Part shown: positions 22,569 to 33,767 of the stretch, piece after piece
Layout of the letters: every line of letters starts with the position of its first letter
How positions within the stretch are numbered: position 1 is the stretch's first letter
Origin: Siphonodentalium dalli
Lineage: Eukaryota > Mollusca > Scaphopoda > Gadilida > Siphonodentaliidae
Reading direction: 5' to 3'
Assembly (NCBI GenBank): GCA_032622095.1
Contig: CP136063.1
Span: 181,699,956 to 181,763,955, forward strand
DNA: 64,000 bases
The notes under the pieces: model-generated
Database searches by the model: none
The model's input: only the letters and a program-made list of their open reading frames with translations
What the model was told of the DNA's origin: nothing
Translations under genes and position numbers: made by a program

Positions 22569-25459
22569 CTGTTTAAAGGAGTGCATCTCTTCCAAAGGAT
22601 TGTCATTGGAAATTATCAATAAGAACAGATCATACTTCAGAAAATCAGATTGAAAACAATGAAGTTGATACTTTTTCATTAACTTCAATATCAATCGTGA
22701 GCTCTGCACATTAGACTACTTATACACACGAAATATGCCATTTCCTTTTTTCGGTTCGGTTCATGAATGGCAAGAAACACGATAAAATTACATGTTATTG
22801 CTAGTACTGCTTTCACTAATAATCTCTTGCATAACTGATTGCAGTCATTCATTCATCAAACACAACAGACATAAATATGGTGTCAATCACTCTGAGGATG
22901 TAACATTAACCAACAAAATTAACAAATAAATACATTGGTGGTTATCCTTAAAACTGCCAAAGCTATTATATGCGGTAACCCCATCACTTCAGTCACTCTT
23001 GCGTGACTTCTACATGAGTGTGAAGAAATAAGTTTAGCAACATAAGCCTTACTGCATCAGGATCACATCCAGCCATATTAATTTCCAGGAATATGTGGAA
23101 ACTAACGTATAATCTAGACCAAAAATTTAAATGGTTAACACTTTCTAAACTGAATACTCATTGATGAGTAGTTCCCTTAATAAAATGTTCAGATTTATAA
23201 GTTCAACAAACGACTATAGGTTGTTTGTTGAACTTATCATCTGAACATTTCCTACCAATTAATAGAAATCTATCTGCACATGTATTATATTGTCATCTGT
23301 CTGTAGTCAGAAAATGGCTGATGGAATTTCTTTTCCATTTGAAACTCGAACTGAGATATTTAAGAAATTTTCCAATCAAACAATATATAATTTATTATGA
23401 GAAATCTGATCATCCTATGCGGAAGCAGTTGAACCTACCGTTGTTAACCGTATCTTTCTTGTAGGATTGCCATTTACAAGTGTTATCTTCATTTTATACC
23501 AATTCAGCCATCTGTTAACAGAAGTTCAGCTATCTGCCATAAGAAACTAACATCAGTTAGATATTAGATGCAACATTTTACCATTAATTTTCATTTTTAG
23601 TAAAATTTTAACCATAAATATCCGATCAAAATCAAATATTACTATCTTATCATCCAAGCCAATTTAAAACATGCAAACAGAAGTCGAACAATATTATTTT
23701 GGCAGAACCATTGCTATGTTAGAAAAAGCAGTAGCCTTATTATTATTTGGTGTTACCACAGCTTAGTTGTAAGAATATTTGGCATTGATATGGTTAACAA
23801 ATGATATATTATTTATACAGGCATAATAACTGAGCAAAGAAGACTTGAACTTAAACAGAAGCAATAGGTGGGGGTCTCAATATTGAATAATAAGCTATAT
23901 GTCTTCTCATCACATATTATACCGGGTTAATTACTACGCTAGCTGCTAAGATGATCAATTGAGTAATGGCGTCATTACAAGTTAGAAACAGAAGAAACAA
24001 CCCACACAAATATACTGTAGCATATGTACCAAACTGTTAGTAATTTTTTTTTCAACTTCAACGCCAATGGTGAACACTAGCTGGCATAGGAAGGGTAATT
24101 GCTGTCGGCATTCTAGAACACAGTTTTGTAGACCGGTTTAAGTTAATTGTTACTAGAAATTTGAAGGCACCCAAGGCTCTCACAGTGGGTGAAAGTGCAA
24201 AAAAATATAAATGTCTGTAAAAACATCACCAATAAGAAGAACATGGAGAAATAGATAAACTTAGTCCTTATAATCATTATTGATAGTTCTTCAAAAATGA
24301 AATGTTATGTGTTGAAACCATTGTTATGTAAACAAGACTGTTACAGTGATTTACCACCAGACATTGGTAATCATGTAATAATTTAAAATATTTTGCCTGA
24401 ATATAATTTTCAGAATATTTTTCAGTGCTTTGATATTTTCCAATATTTACCATAAAGTTTGGATTAAACTTTAAACTTTTGGCATCTTATTGGACTAATT
24501 TAACTTTTATCGGTAATTCCAACAAATGTTACATTATATGGTTTTGACATGCAAAATCTCATTATTGGAGCTTTATTAACAATGGAAATTAGAACAAAGT
24601 AATCTATTTTTACATTTACTTGTTGATGATAGTTGTTTTACAAACTTTTATAGAATTTATATAATATGACAAGAACCCACTTCAAAGGCCTCGAGTCCCT
24701 TTAGGTCCAAATTTGCCTAGAATAATATACAAGAATAATTCATTTTGCATGCAGGAGGAGACACAATTGTGTTGTTGGAGACAAATATCTCACTTTTGTT
24801 TCCAGCATGGCCAATTTATAACTACAAGTTATCTGCACTAATCTACTAGCTTAAATTGCCTACTTTGTCTGAAAGAAAGTAACGGGATACAATACCAAGG
24901 CTTCTTTCATTCAATATATGAAACATTACTTAAGTTTACTGAATTTTGTCTTGGAGGTAACATACTAATATTAAAACATCCTTGCAGATCATGTACCACG
25001 TACTTAAATAAATAACTTAAATAATTATTCACAAAAATAAATTATGCCCGACATTTGGAAATTATGCAGAATCATGGAATGTCATATTATAGATTGAATT
25101 CTATCAAATACATCAAAGATTCTTTGTAATATTTGTTCACCCACATCAACAAAGAAGTAACACATGTTGCATGTTATTTATTTTTTTTTAGGCCAGAGCA
25201 ATTTTATTAGTTGGTTTACAAAAAAATCCAGATGGAGGAGGAAAAAAATTAATATAAATAAACCCAGGCAGGTCCTGGCATACCGATGGGCGATTATTCC
25301 ACACGATCCTGCTGAATGCAAATCTCATATTAACTTGAAATAATTTTTTGAGAACAAAAATATATAAAACCAACACATAAATATCTCAATTATTCTCTTA
25401 TTTCCATGCCATTATGACTGATAGAACAGTTTGGTGAGCACCATGGTTATATTTGTTTT
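22569..25459. other. Gene-free stretch with a small hairpin
   Basis: AT-rich with no supported ORF. A hairpin at about 23185-23252 pairs AAATGTTCAGAT..AAGTTCAACAAAC with GTTTGTTGAACTT..ATCTGAACATTT. A close relative is at 29418-29478, so this is a small repeated palindrome. Confidence 0.5.
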
Positions 25460-25463
25460 TTAA

Positions 25464-25749
25464 CCCTTTGATGACTGGAGCATCCTGAATTTTTATGAAA
25501 ACTCTGTGCCAAAGCATCCTCTTATATATGCGAGTCAACCATAGGTCGCCTCGCATATATAAGAGAATGCATTGGCCTGAAAATATTTAACTTGATCTTG
25601 TAAGCCAGTACATTCTCTTATATATGCGAGGCGACCTATGGTCGACTCGCATATATAAGAGAATGCACTGGCATAGGATCTTTATTGTTGTGCCATGTCG
25701 GCGGGTTTGTAAACCAACTAATTTAATTGGTGTCACCTTAGCAGAAAGG
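25464..25749. repeat. TTAA-flanked MITE, family F, copy 1
   Basis: TTAA precedes CCCTTTGATGACTGGAG and follows AGCAGAAAGG. Inside, TCTTATATATGCGAG blocks are arranged as nested inverted repeats. A relative is at 38711-38978 and a fragment at 46566-46700. The CCCTTT end next to TTAA is piggyBac-like. Confidence 0.7.
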
Positions 25750-25753
25750 TTAA

Positions 25754-28724
25754 TTAATTCTCATTCATAATAAATATATTTGTTGCTGGCATCTAAATGA
25801 ACATGCTTTATGCATTCAAGTGGAATATGAGAATTGAAACATGCTGGCTGCAAAAGCCCAGATCTCTTTATATATATATATATGGAATTTGAAATATGCC
25901 AGCATAATTAAATCAATGCTTGGATTTCTCTTAATGATATTAAACCAATAATTGTAGCAATAACTATAGATTTAGATATTTAGTTAGATGCAAAATAGAT
26001 CAGATAGCAAGATAGTTAATTCATAATTCGAGACAAAAATGAAAATAAACATTTATGAAGTGGAGAAAATTCTCAACTTCTCATGTGCATACAGAAGCAA
26101 CATAATAAAGCTGCTTGTATACGAAAAAGTTGAGCCCACACAGAGTGCAAAGAAATCTTGAATTAACCCCAAATCACCAGGTGTACCACAAAAAATACAT
26201 AAATTAAATAAGAATGAATTTCTTAGATGTTCTCCGATAGCCCTGACATTGCGAATCGAAACAAGCTGAAAATCAGCTGAAAATTATTTCAAGGGTTTAT
26301 GAAATGTTTTGCTTTTTACGAGACAATACCAAATCAATGAAACCATTTTCTGGAAACTACAATATTCACAATAATTCAACAGATAAGCAAAATTGAATTA
26401 GAAGAGTTGCAATTAATCCCACGAGGAACAGTTACAGTGCAGTGTTGGCTTGCAGCTCACAATACCTGGTGGTAATCATTGATTTTGTTGCCTTTTTCAA
26501 GATAGAAAACCAATTTAATATGAGAGTAAATTATTGCCATTAGAATTATCAACCAATAAAATTAAGTGCTATTATCCATGGTTTCATTGTCTATAAAAGC
26601 ACCCTTTTTATCATATATGAGACAGACATTCGGCAGTTGGCTATCAGTGATCAGCTGCGACATTCAGACAAAACATAAGTGACTCTTTAATAACAATGAA
26701 ATAAATCTGAATGAATTTAACAAGCGTTAAAGCAATAAAAATATATGTAATCATGTCTATTTACCATGCAGGATTCTCTAAAATTATAAAACTATAAACC
26801 TCTTCAACAAACTTAACTCATTAAACAACCTTACAACTCAATAATGACCTCTACATCATCAATTGATTCGATTCTTTGTTTGAAATTGACTGAGTTTTCT
26901 GTAACACTAATGATAGATGACTCTGGTGGGAGGGATCATCACCATAGCATGAAATATCTCACCTCGATGTATGGTTACTCTCACAATTCAGATAAAATAT
27001 AGACATTTAGATAGTCAAAAATTTGACATTTTATCCAGGGCTATATAAAAATGAGAATTGTTTTTGGAATTTCAAACAAAATTATTAATATAAAAAATTT
27101 CTCAAGCTATAATTGAAAAACAAAAACGCTTGTTTTCAGACCAATCTGAACATGCCTGAATATTTAAACTCAGATGTTAGAAGATCTGTAAAAGAATATG
27201 CCGAGTGTTGCGAATTTTTAAGAGCCAAGTGTGGGGAATCAGAGCATCTAGAAACATGCGTGATATGTGAGAATAACATATATCTTGGTGAATACTTTAA
27301 TGAGTTCACAACTTAACTCTGATGGTACACCACATCAAGTTTGTACTCAAAAACATGCCTGCCATTATGGCAAGCAACCAACTCCAAATGAAAATAGAGT
27401 TATCTCTCATATATTTGCACAGGCCATTAATGAAAGAAATGTAAAACATGACTCACTTGGGGGAATGTGATACAACATGTTGCTTCACTCGTGAGACATA
27501 CCATTTAACTCCTGACACTCGAAGAATGTAGAGAGAAGTTGATCCTGGTTTTTTTTAATTACTTATAACCAGATCATCCATTGAGCACTCCATTATAAGG
27601 AACATAATACAGATATTTATTATAGTATTATTGTGTTTGTAAATTTCCACTTCACCATTATATCATGCAAACTGGATGAACCATAGTTGTCATGATAAGC
27701 ACCCTTTGCTTTTTTTTTTACATCTCTGATGACTCAGTGATGGGCTATTTAAAGGGACGGGCGGCCTTCGTCGTAGATTATAATTTAGAAATAACATGAT
27801 CAAATTATGATAATTTCCTCAAGAATATACTAATAGAATAGCATAATGATGATAGGAATGCGATATTACTCACAAAACACATTTATTTTCACGCAAAAAG
27901 CGCAGTGGATTGTTTATAAGATGAGTCACGATATTGTGCCATTTCCTTATTTAGATTAGCACGCTTTACGTCAGTTGTAAAGCCCCCTAATTTGGTGCGC
28001 TTACAACTTACAACTCACAATACGATTCATCGTAATAATCCTTATTTGGTAAGTATGGCCATATATAGGTTAGGAGAAAATACTAACTGGATTGAAAAAT
28101 ATTCATATCTTTGCGAGAACAATTATATTATGTACATGTTTTCTGTCTGATCATTTCCCAATCATGAAGTAACCTGGATTAGCTTGATTTTGAACTGACA
28201 GCGGGTAGAATGATTTTCATTGGATGATACAGTAGTTCGGACAGTTTGTCTATAAACAATCGTAACTTTTTTTAATGTTTGTTTACATAACCAAGGGTAC
28301 AAACATGACAATAACATGCAATCTATGCATTATTTAAGATTGATATAAGAACAACATCTGTCTATTACATAATATTCTTTCCATTTATGGCGGTTTTAGT
28401 GGATGTGACTATTTTAACACTTTAACCATTTTCTGCAATTCTTGGCAAGTGCAAATCCAGATGGGAGGCCAGAATTAAACCAGGCATCAACTTCTTTGAC
28501 CGAAGCTTCCTTATACATATGATGAAACAAAAATGCTCTTGGCAACTAGACAAGACCTTAGGTCTTTACTGCTAAAACAGCTCACTACCAGTGCTTACAA
28601 AATCCACATTACAGACAGACAATACGATTACCAAATCAATGCATGCCATACTCTACCTCTTTTCCATCTATTCAGATTCAAGATTCAAGGAACCAAATCA
28701 CATGTAAACATCCCATTGAAAGTT
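25754..28724. other. Gene-free stretch
   Basis: No ORF with domain content. Frames at 27113-27316 and 27267-27470 overlap in different phases and look like chance. A TATAAAAG at about 26592 resembles a core promoter, but no transcript downstream of it is supported. Confidence 0.45.
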
Positions 28725-28728
28725 TTAA

Positions 28729-28935
28729 CCCTTTCAGTGCCAAGTCCGATTTTTGTATCAACCCATATTTCCTTGATCATTTTTCAAATTTATTGATTAT
28801 AATAATGTGATACATTGATGGACAGAGCTCTAAGAGCTCTTTCCATCAATGTATCACATTATTATAATCAATAAATTTGAAATATGATCAAGGAAATATG
28901 GGTTGATACAAAAATCGGACTTGGCACTGAAAGGG
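28729..28935. repeat. TTAA-flanked palindrome, family G, copy 1
   Basis: 207-bp almost perfect palindrome, TTAA|CCCTTTCAGTGCC ... GGCACTGAAAGGG|TTAA. The centre is GAGCTCTAAGAGCTC. The ends are piggyBac-like. Confidence 0.92.
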
Positions 28936-29202
28936 TTAACACAAGAAACCACAACTGACGCACAATTAAATTATTATACTCTCCATGTCTTGGAACACAT
29001 TTAATGAATTTTCATCACATCTGCTAATGTAGTGCTAGACATTTTGTATAGTGATTAAATTTCAAATTGAATAATAAGTTCTGCAAGCAACTTTACTAGC
29101 CATCCCCCCACCATTGGTGATCACCAAAAGTTACTGCAAAATAAATTGTAGTTTTAGCCCTTTCTTTTCACTAAATACTCTTTGACTGGTTGTTATCCTT
29201 AA

Positions 29203-29409
29203 CCCTTTCAGTGCCAAGTCCGATTTTTGTATCAACCCATATTTCCTTGATCATTTTTCAAATTTATTGATTATAATAATGTGATACATTGATGGAAAGA
29301 GCTCTTAGAGCTCTTTCCATCAATGTATCACATTATTATAATCAATAAATTTGAAAAATTATCAAGGAAATATGGGTTGATACACAAATCGGACTTGGCA
29401 CTGAAAGGG
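29203..29409. repeat. TTAA-flanked palindrome, family G, copy 2
   Basis: Same length (207 bp) and almost the same sequence as copy 1, also between TTAA sites, 267 bp downstream. The near-identity suggests recent mobility or local conversion. Confidence 0.92.
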
Positions 29410-29417
29410 TTAAGGAA

Positions 29418-29478
29418 ATGTTCAGATAATAAGCTCAACATAGGTTGTTTGTTAACTTATTATCTGAACATTTCCCAC
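29418..29478. repeat. Small hairpin, family E
   Basis: GAAATGTTCAGATAATAAG pairs with CTTATTATCTGAACATTTC across a short loop. Related to the hairpin at 23185-23252. Confidence 0.7.
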
Positions 29479-30175
29479 CAATGAATAGGAATCCTTCTTG
29501 CACTTTCTATCATCCGTCGTCTCTCCTGATGAGTAATAGTCCATTCCAAAATACATGAGTTTTCTATGGTCAAAATACAGAAATGCACTCAAAATAAATA
29601 AGACAATGAGCTTTTTGTTAGCAATATCTGTCGAGATGCAAGAATTGTTTATTTTGTATTTTAGTCTAAATTTTTTCCCACCGTCTAGTGAAGTGCTTCC
29701 ATGGTCCGACATGATATGCCATGAATCCAAAGGCCGGAACATATACTTTTCAAACTGACTTGGAGAAGTCATTCAGTAAAAAAAAAGGCTTAACTACATG
29801 CTTAACTGTAATAATAGCTACTAGCTAGAATAAGCTCCTCAACATGTGCATAGTTTTCTGCAAACCGGAGTTAGTATTTCTGAGCAAATAAGAAAGTTAA
29901 ATCACTTACATGTACCCCTCAATTTGTTGAGAATAGCAAGGTATAGAATTAGTGTTTCAATATTTGGATCAAATTTGACATGAGTAATAATTACTGTGTC
30001 AAGTGTCATGGCTCAATAGATATGTTAATAATGTGATGCTAAAACATGCTTATGCTAGAAAGGTTCCGCAAATTAGCATTGTTGAAAGTGTTATGAACAA
30101 AATGAGGTAATGCCTTGAAAACTATGAATTCAGGCATATTAAATATCTGTTCAAAAGCCCAGAAATCAAGATACA
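29479..30175. other. Non-coding spacer downstream of synaptogyrin
   Basis: No supported ORF. It may include 3' UTR of synaptogyrin, but no clear polyadenylation signal was assigned. Confidence 0.35.
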
Positions 30176-30352
30176 CACAGTAATGCCCTAAATAATTGAC
30201 TCCTTAACTACAGCAGAATTATGGGTAATTTTTCAGGATTTAGTCGGAAATATGTCTTGTTGACATTCATCGGGATTCGGGAAGCTCTCAGTGAGAGCTA
30301 AATCCTCAAAAATTACCCATAATTCTGCTGTGGTTTTTAGGGCATTACTATA
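30176..30352. repeat. Palindromic MITE, family A, copy 8 (asymmetric)
   Basis: The left arm is complete. The right arm has lost the second GGAAATATGGC block and the AAGGAGTCGATTA segment. It lies about 270 bp beyond the synaptogyrin stop codon. Confidence 0.85.
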
Positions 30353-30619
30353 AGTATGATGCTAATACAGTCCTGTTTCAAAGTTTCTTTTTCACCACCA
30401 AAAATTTCAGTGTGAAGTTATGTTAGTCAGAACTTTACAAATATTATCTGTCTGTAAACAAAGATGTTCACACGTAAAATTTTGCGAAGCCTCTTTAACA
30501 CCCTTGAGTGAGCTATGGTATGAGATTCAAATAGATGTCCTTCAATGACAACTCTTCAATCAGAGCTATAACAATGACGCACTAATTATTTAATGACCTA
30601 GATCTAAGCTTTGCCTGAA

Positions 30620-30820
30620 TCAGTATGTTGGAGCGGTGTAGTCTGGTGCTGCTGGGTCCTTCTGATTGTTGAATGGTGGCTGCTGGTAGGGGTCGCCAGT
30701 GTCGCTGCCAGGGAAGGAAGCATATGGTGACGAGGCGTTTTGTTCAGGGTCGTAGCCAGTTGTGAAAGCCTCCTGTGCTCCCTGACGATACTTCTGCACA
30801 GCGAAGAATGTTATTCCAGC
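30620..30820 (-). CDS. SYNGR: Synaptogyrin exon 4 (C-terminal, with stop)
   Basis: Acceptor TTATTATAG precedes GCTGGAATAACA. The exon encodes residues 163-228: the end of the fourth membrane segment (AGITFFAVQKY) and a cytoplasmic tail rich in Pro, Tyr and Gln (GYDPEQNASSPYASFPG; DPYQQPPF; ending PDYTAPTY), then TGA at 30620-30622. Tyr-rich tails are typical of synaptogyrins and are phosphorylated in mammalian members. The intron before it is phase 0. Confidence 0.93.
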   Translation of the reverse strand, partial: AGITFFAVQKYRQGAQEAFTTGYDPEQNASSPYASFPGSDTGDPYQQPPFNNQKDPAAPDYTAPTY

Positions 30821-30839
30821 CTATAATAAATAAAAACAA

Positions 30840-31230
30840 ATTGAAACATGGACAGGACCAGACATAACACAAATTTAAAATAAAGTTTTAATAAACAAAG
30901 AAGGATAACTATAGAACGAAATATGCAAATAATGTTTGGAACAGTGACAAACATCCAAACCAAATTTAATTGAAATCTTATTACCCATGGTGGAGATGTT
31001 TGTGTGGACTGACAAAAAGCCAAGATTTCAGATAAACAAAGAAGAATAAGTCTAGAATGGAAAACACGAAAATCATTTGCCCCTCATTTAAAAGCAGTCA
31101 TGGTGCGAACAATGGCTGAGATATACATGTATGCATGGACGGCCAAAAAAACTAAGATTTCCATATGAACAAAGAAGGATTAATCTAGAATGTAAAACGT
31201 GAACAAAGTGATATTACTAAGAGTTCAGTA
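30840..31230. repeat. Tandem repeat of about 150-160 bp in synaptogyrin intron 3
   Basis: Two to three diverged units, each with AACAAAGAAG(G/A)AT followed by (A/T)CTAGAATG and CAAAAA..AAGATTTC. Unit style resembles 59250-59630, which is followed by an ACGG microsatellite, so this may be the core of a degenerate pearl-like element. Confidence 0.6.
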
Positions 31231-31345
31231 GCTTTTTCCAAGGAAAATAAAGTCCAAATAAAAGTATTTCACATATTTACACAACAGGGCAGAAATGTGA
31301 TAAAAGCGAGAAACTATTAGCAATATTAAAATTGAGGCTCTTTAA

Positions 31346-32438
31346 CTCTTTCACTGCCGATCTCGACTATATATAGTCGAATTACCCATACACTGCTGAT
31401 AGCGACTTGAGTCGAAATCGGGTGCATGCTGACAGCAGGACGGGTACATGTGGTGTAAATATGGCCGTCCAGTGAATATGACGCATATGAGTTCCAGTGA
31501 TGGGCACATACATGACATTTTTATAAGTTCCAGACTATATAACGCTAGGAAACGTGTGAGATTGTGCAGCTAAGAGGCATTCTCTGTATATAGGACTATA
31601 TAACGCGAACCGTTATATAAGGGCACTTGGTGATGTTATGGTCACGTGGTCTTTTCATAGGTCACGTGTGTATCTCTAGCTATCACATTTTTACCAATAA
31701 TATAAAATGGAAACTCAAATACAAACAACCTACCCAATATGATATGTTCATCAAATGCTTATAACATGATGAAGTCGGAAAATACCCAAAACATACGGCC
31801 ATACTTATATGTAGATCCAAGATGGCCACCAATGTCACATGACCAATTTGAGGTGGCCTATGTGGCTCCAACATATCAACATGTCTATATGGTCCAACAA
31901 CAGAAGTCAGACATTTACGATATATTGAAATGTTAATGCAATACCCGCACCTATACATGTGTGTACATGGTATATGTGACCACTCACGCATAGGTTCATG
32001 GTAATCACCACGGTCACGTGACCTATTCAAAATTTGGGTATATATAGCACACTTTGTACGGGTATGGGTCCCTCCCTGAAAGATGACAACTAACGTGAGA
32101 ACTAAATGTTGAGAATGACCAATTTCTGGCAATTTTCTGCTTCGATAGCACCCATATATACCCATATATGCATGAATAGGCATCAAACACAGCCATTAGT
32201 GTGTAAACCAAGATGGCCACCAAGGTCACGTGACCTCTATGGTGGTGGTGTGAGTTGTTATGAACTTGCGATGCCTATGTCTAGTCACATATGAAGTTTC
32301 AACACATTATTCCAAGCGATACTTGAGATACCCTATGTTACTTATTATACACCCATAATGTATTCTATACATTGTATACATGTATTGTATGCTTGGCAGT
32401 GGGGAATCCGTCTGTGGTGCTGAGTGGCAGTGAAAGAG
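31346..32438. mobile_element. TTAA-flanked non-autonomous element in synaptogyrin intron 3
   Basis: 1.09 kb between TTAA sites with ends CTCTTTCACTGCC and GGCAGTGAAAGAG, similar to the family G ends. Inside are inverted or repeated blocks containing AAGATGGCCACCAA and GTCACGTGACC, and several CCATATATA motifs. ORFs in it are short and overlapping. piggyBac-type by end sequence and target; no transposase. Confidence 0.8.
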
Positions 32439-32534
32439 TTAAACTGGTTTTCCCTTATTCTCAGAAACCATGTGTTTTGCACACTAATGATCATTAATAT
32501 GTATGTGCATTGGTGGTAAAAACAATACAAAAAT

Positions 32535-32716
32535 AAAAAGTTTAGGGTTGGCGGTTATTTTTAGGGACGGTCAATGTGCAGAAACATGGTATCTTTTTTT
32601 TCTTTTGCCCGAGATCCCCAGAGGGTTAATTTGGTGATGCTAGCCCGCTATGTGGGATAGCTTCACTAAATTCACCCTCTGGGGACCTCAAATGATAGTT
32701 ACACTAAACTCAACTT
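32535..32716. repeat. Two repeat fragments: nested-element end and family B copy 4
   Basis: 32535-32605 (AATAAAAAGTTTAGGGTTGG) matches, reversed, the left subterminal region of the 58206-60308 element. 32605-32716 is a short, internally deleted family B MITE with CCCCAGAGGG..TTCACCCTCTGGGGACCTC. Confidence 0.6.
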
Positions 32717-32807
32717 GACTGCAATGTTCAACATACTAGTATTTGTTTCATTGGACTAATTAATCTCAGAGAGACAGGGTATGTGGATATGTGATATTTC
32801 AACTTAC

Positions 32808-32962
32808 CCAGGTGACAATTGAGAAGAAAGTAAAGGCAATAGCAGCCTGAATGTTATCCTTGCCACGTCCTTTTGGTGCAAGGTAATCAGCGTGTGATGG
32901 GGTGCGTCTCCAAGCATCAGTCATATAACAAAATCCAACAAACCACAAGAATGTCCAAAGAG
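32808..32962 (-). CDS. SYNGR: Synaptogyrin exon 3
   Basis: 155 nt between acceptor TTTTTTTCAG and donor GTAAGT. It encodes residues 111-162: the third membrane segment (ALWTFLWFVGFCYM, a hallmark synaptogyrin stretch), a luminal loop (DAWRRTPSHADYLAPKGRG), then the start of the fourth segment (IQAAIAFTFFSIVTW). It enters in phase 1 and leaves in phase 0. The conservation of LWTFLWFVGFC is the strongest single piece of evidence for the family. Confidence 0.96.
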
Positions 32963-32986
32963 CTGAAAAAAAAGAAAGATTATTTG

Positions 32987-33717
32987 TACATTAAAACCTC
33001 TCCAAACTGGTCCCACTATAAACCGAATCCCTCTCCATACCGAACAAATTGTCAAATCCCGAATTCACCCAAGTGCATTCTCACTAAAAAGTACCTCTCT
33101 AAATCGGAATCTCTCTATTCTGAACACAGGACGGCTTTTTTCAAACTGTAAGTGAACGAATATATAAATTTTTATTTCCGAAAGCGGAAAGCGATACCAA
33201 TCGAACGAACATGCAGCAGATTTGACATACTTGATGCTGAGTTCTTGTTGGCTTAGATGTAGACTGGGAATAATTTATAAGTTCACATTTCTGGTCTACA
33301 TTAAACTTTTGAACGTTCATTTTCGGGACGGCTCATTCATTGTGATTGGTTGATTAAAAATGTATTGGTGACAATACACCATCATCGTGTACTTAGAGCG
33401 AATTAGTGTTTAGTTTGGACAGTGGTTGTAAAAATAAGAGTCAAATTCAGTTCATAGATGTGTTATCTATACATGTATTTATATATATGTCTTAATATAC
33501 CAAGTTTTAATTCTTACTATACCATTGTTTTCATTTAATTTGGTACTTTATTGAATAAAGTTTAATTAATCAATAATCAGTTGGTTGTTGCTTCCACAAT
33601 TCTTAGTAACGACGGCAATACATTCCCATCATAGTGCGATTTTCTATAAACCGAACACCTCTCCAAACCGAATTGAAGGGCCAGTCAGAAGGATGTTCAG
33701 TTTAGAGAGGTTTTACT
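32987..33717. mobile_element. Pogo/Tigger-like non-autonomous element in intron 2
   Basis: The left end AAAACCTCTCCAAACTGG and right end AGTTTAGAGAGGTTTTAC are inverted repeats. Several internal ACC(T/G)CTC(T/C)..AACCGAA blocks form subterminal repeats. TA lies near the ends. AACCTCTC-type ends are common in Tc1/mariner/pogo elements. No transposase ORF. Confidence 0.65.
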
Positions 33718-33767
33718 TTATCTCCTGATCAATGAGAATGTCCAGAAGTTTTATAATGAAAAAGACA

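Noticed and set aside
26590-26660. TATAAAAG box as a promoter
   Set aside because: No downstream ORF, exon or transcript feature supports it. TATA-like words are common in AT-rich DNA.
31683-32229. Overlapping minus-strand ORFs of 167 and 68 codons in synaptogyrin intron 3
   Set aside because: They overlap in different frames inside a TTAA-flanked non-autonomous element and contain translations of repeated CCATATATA blocks.
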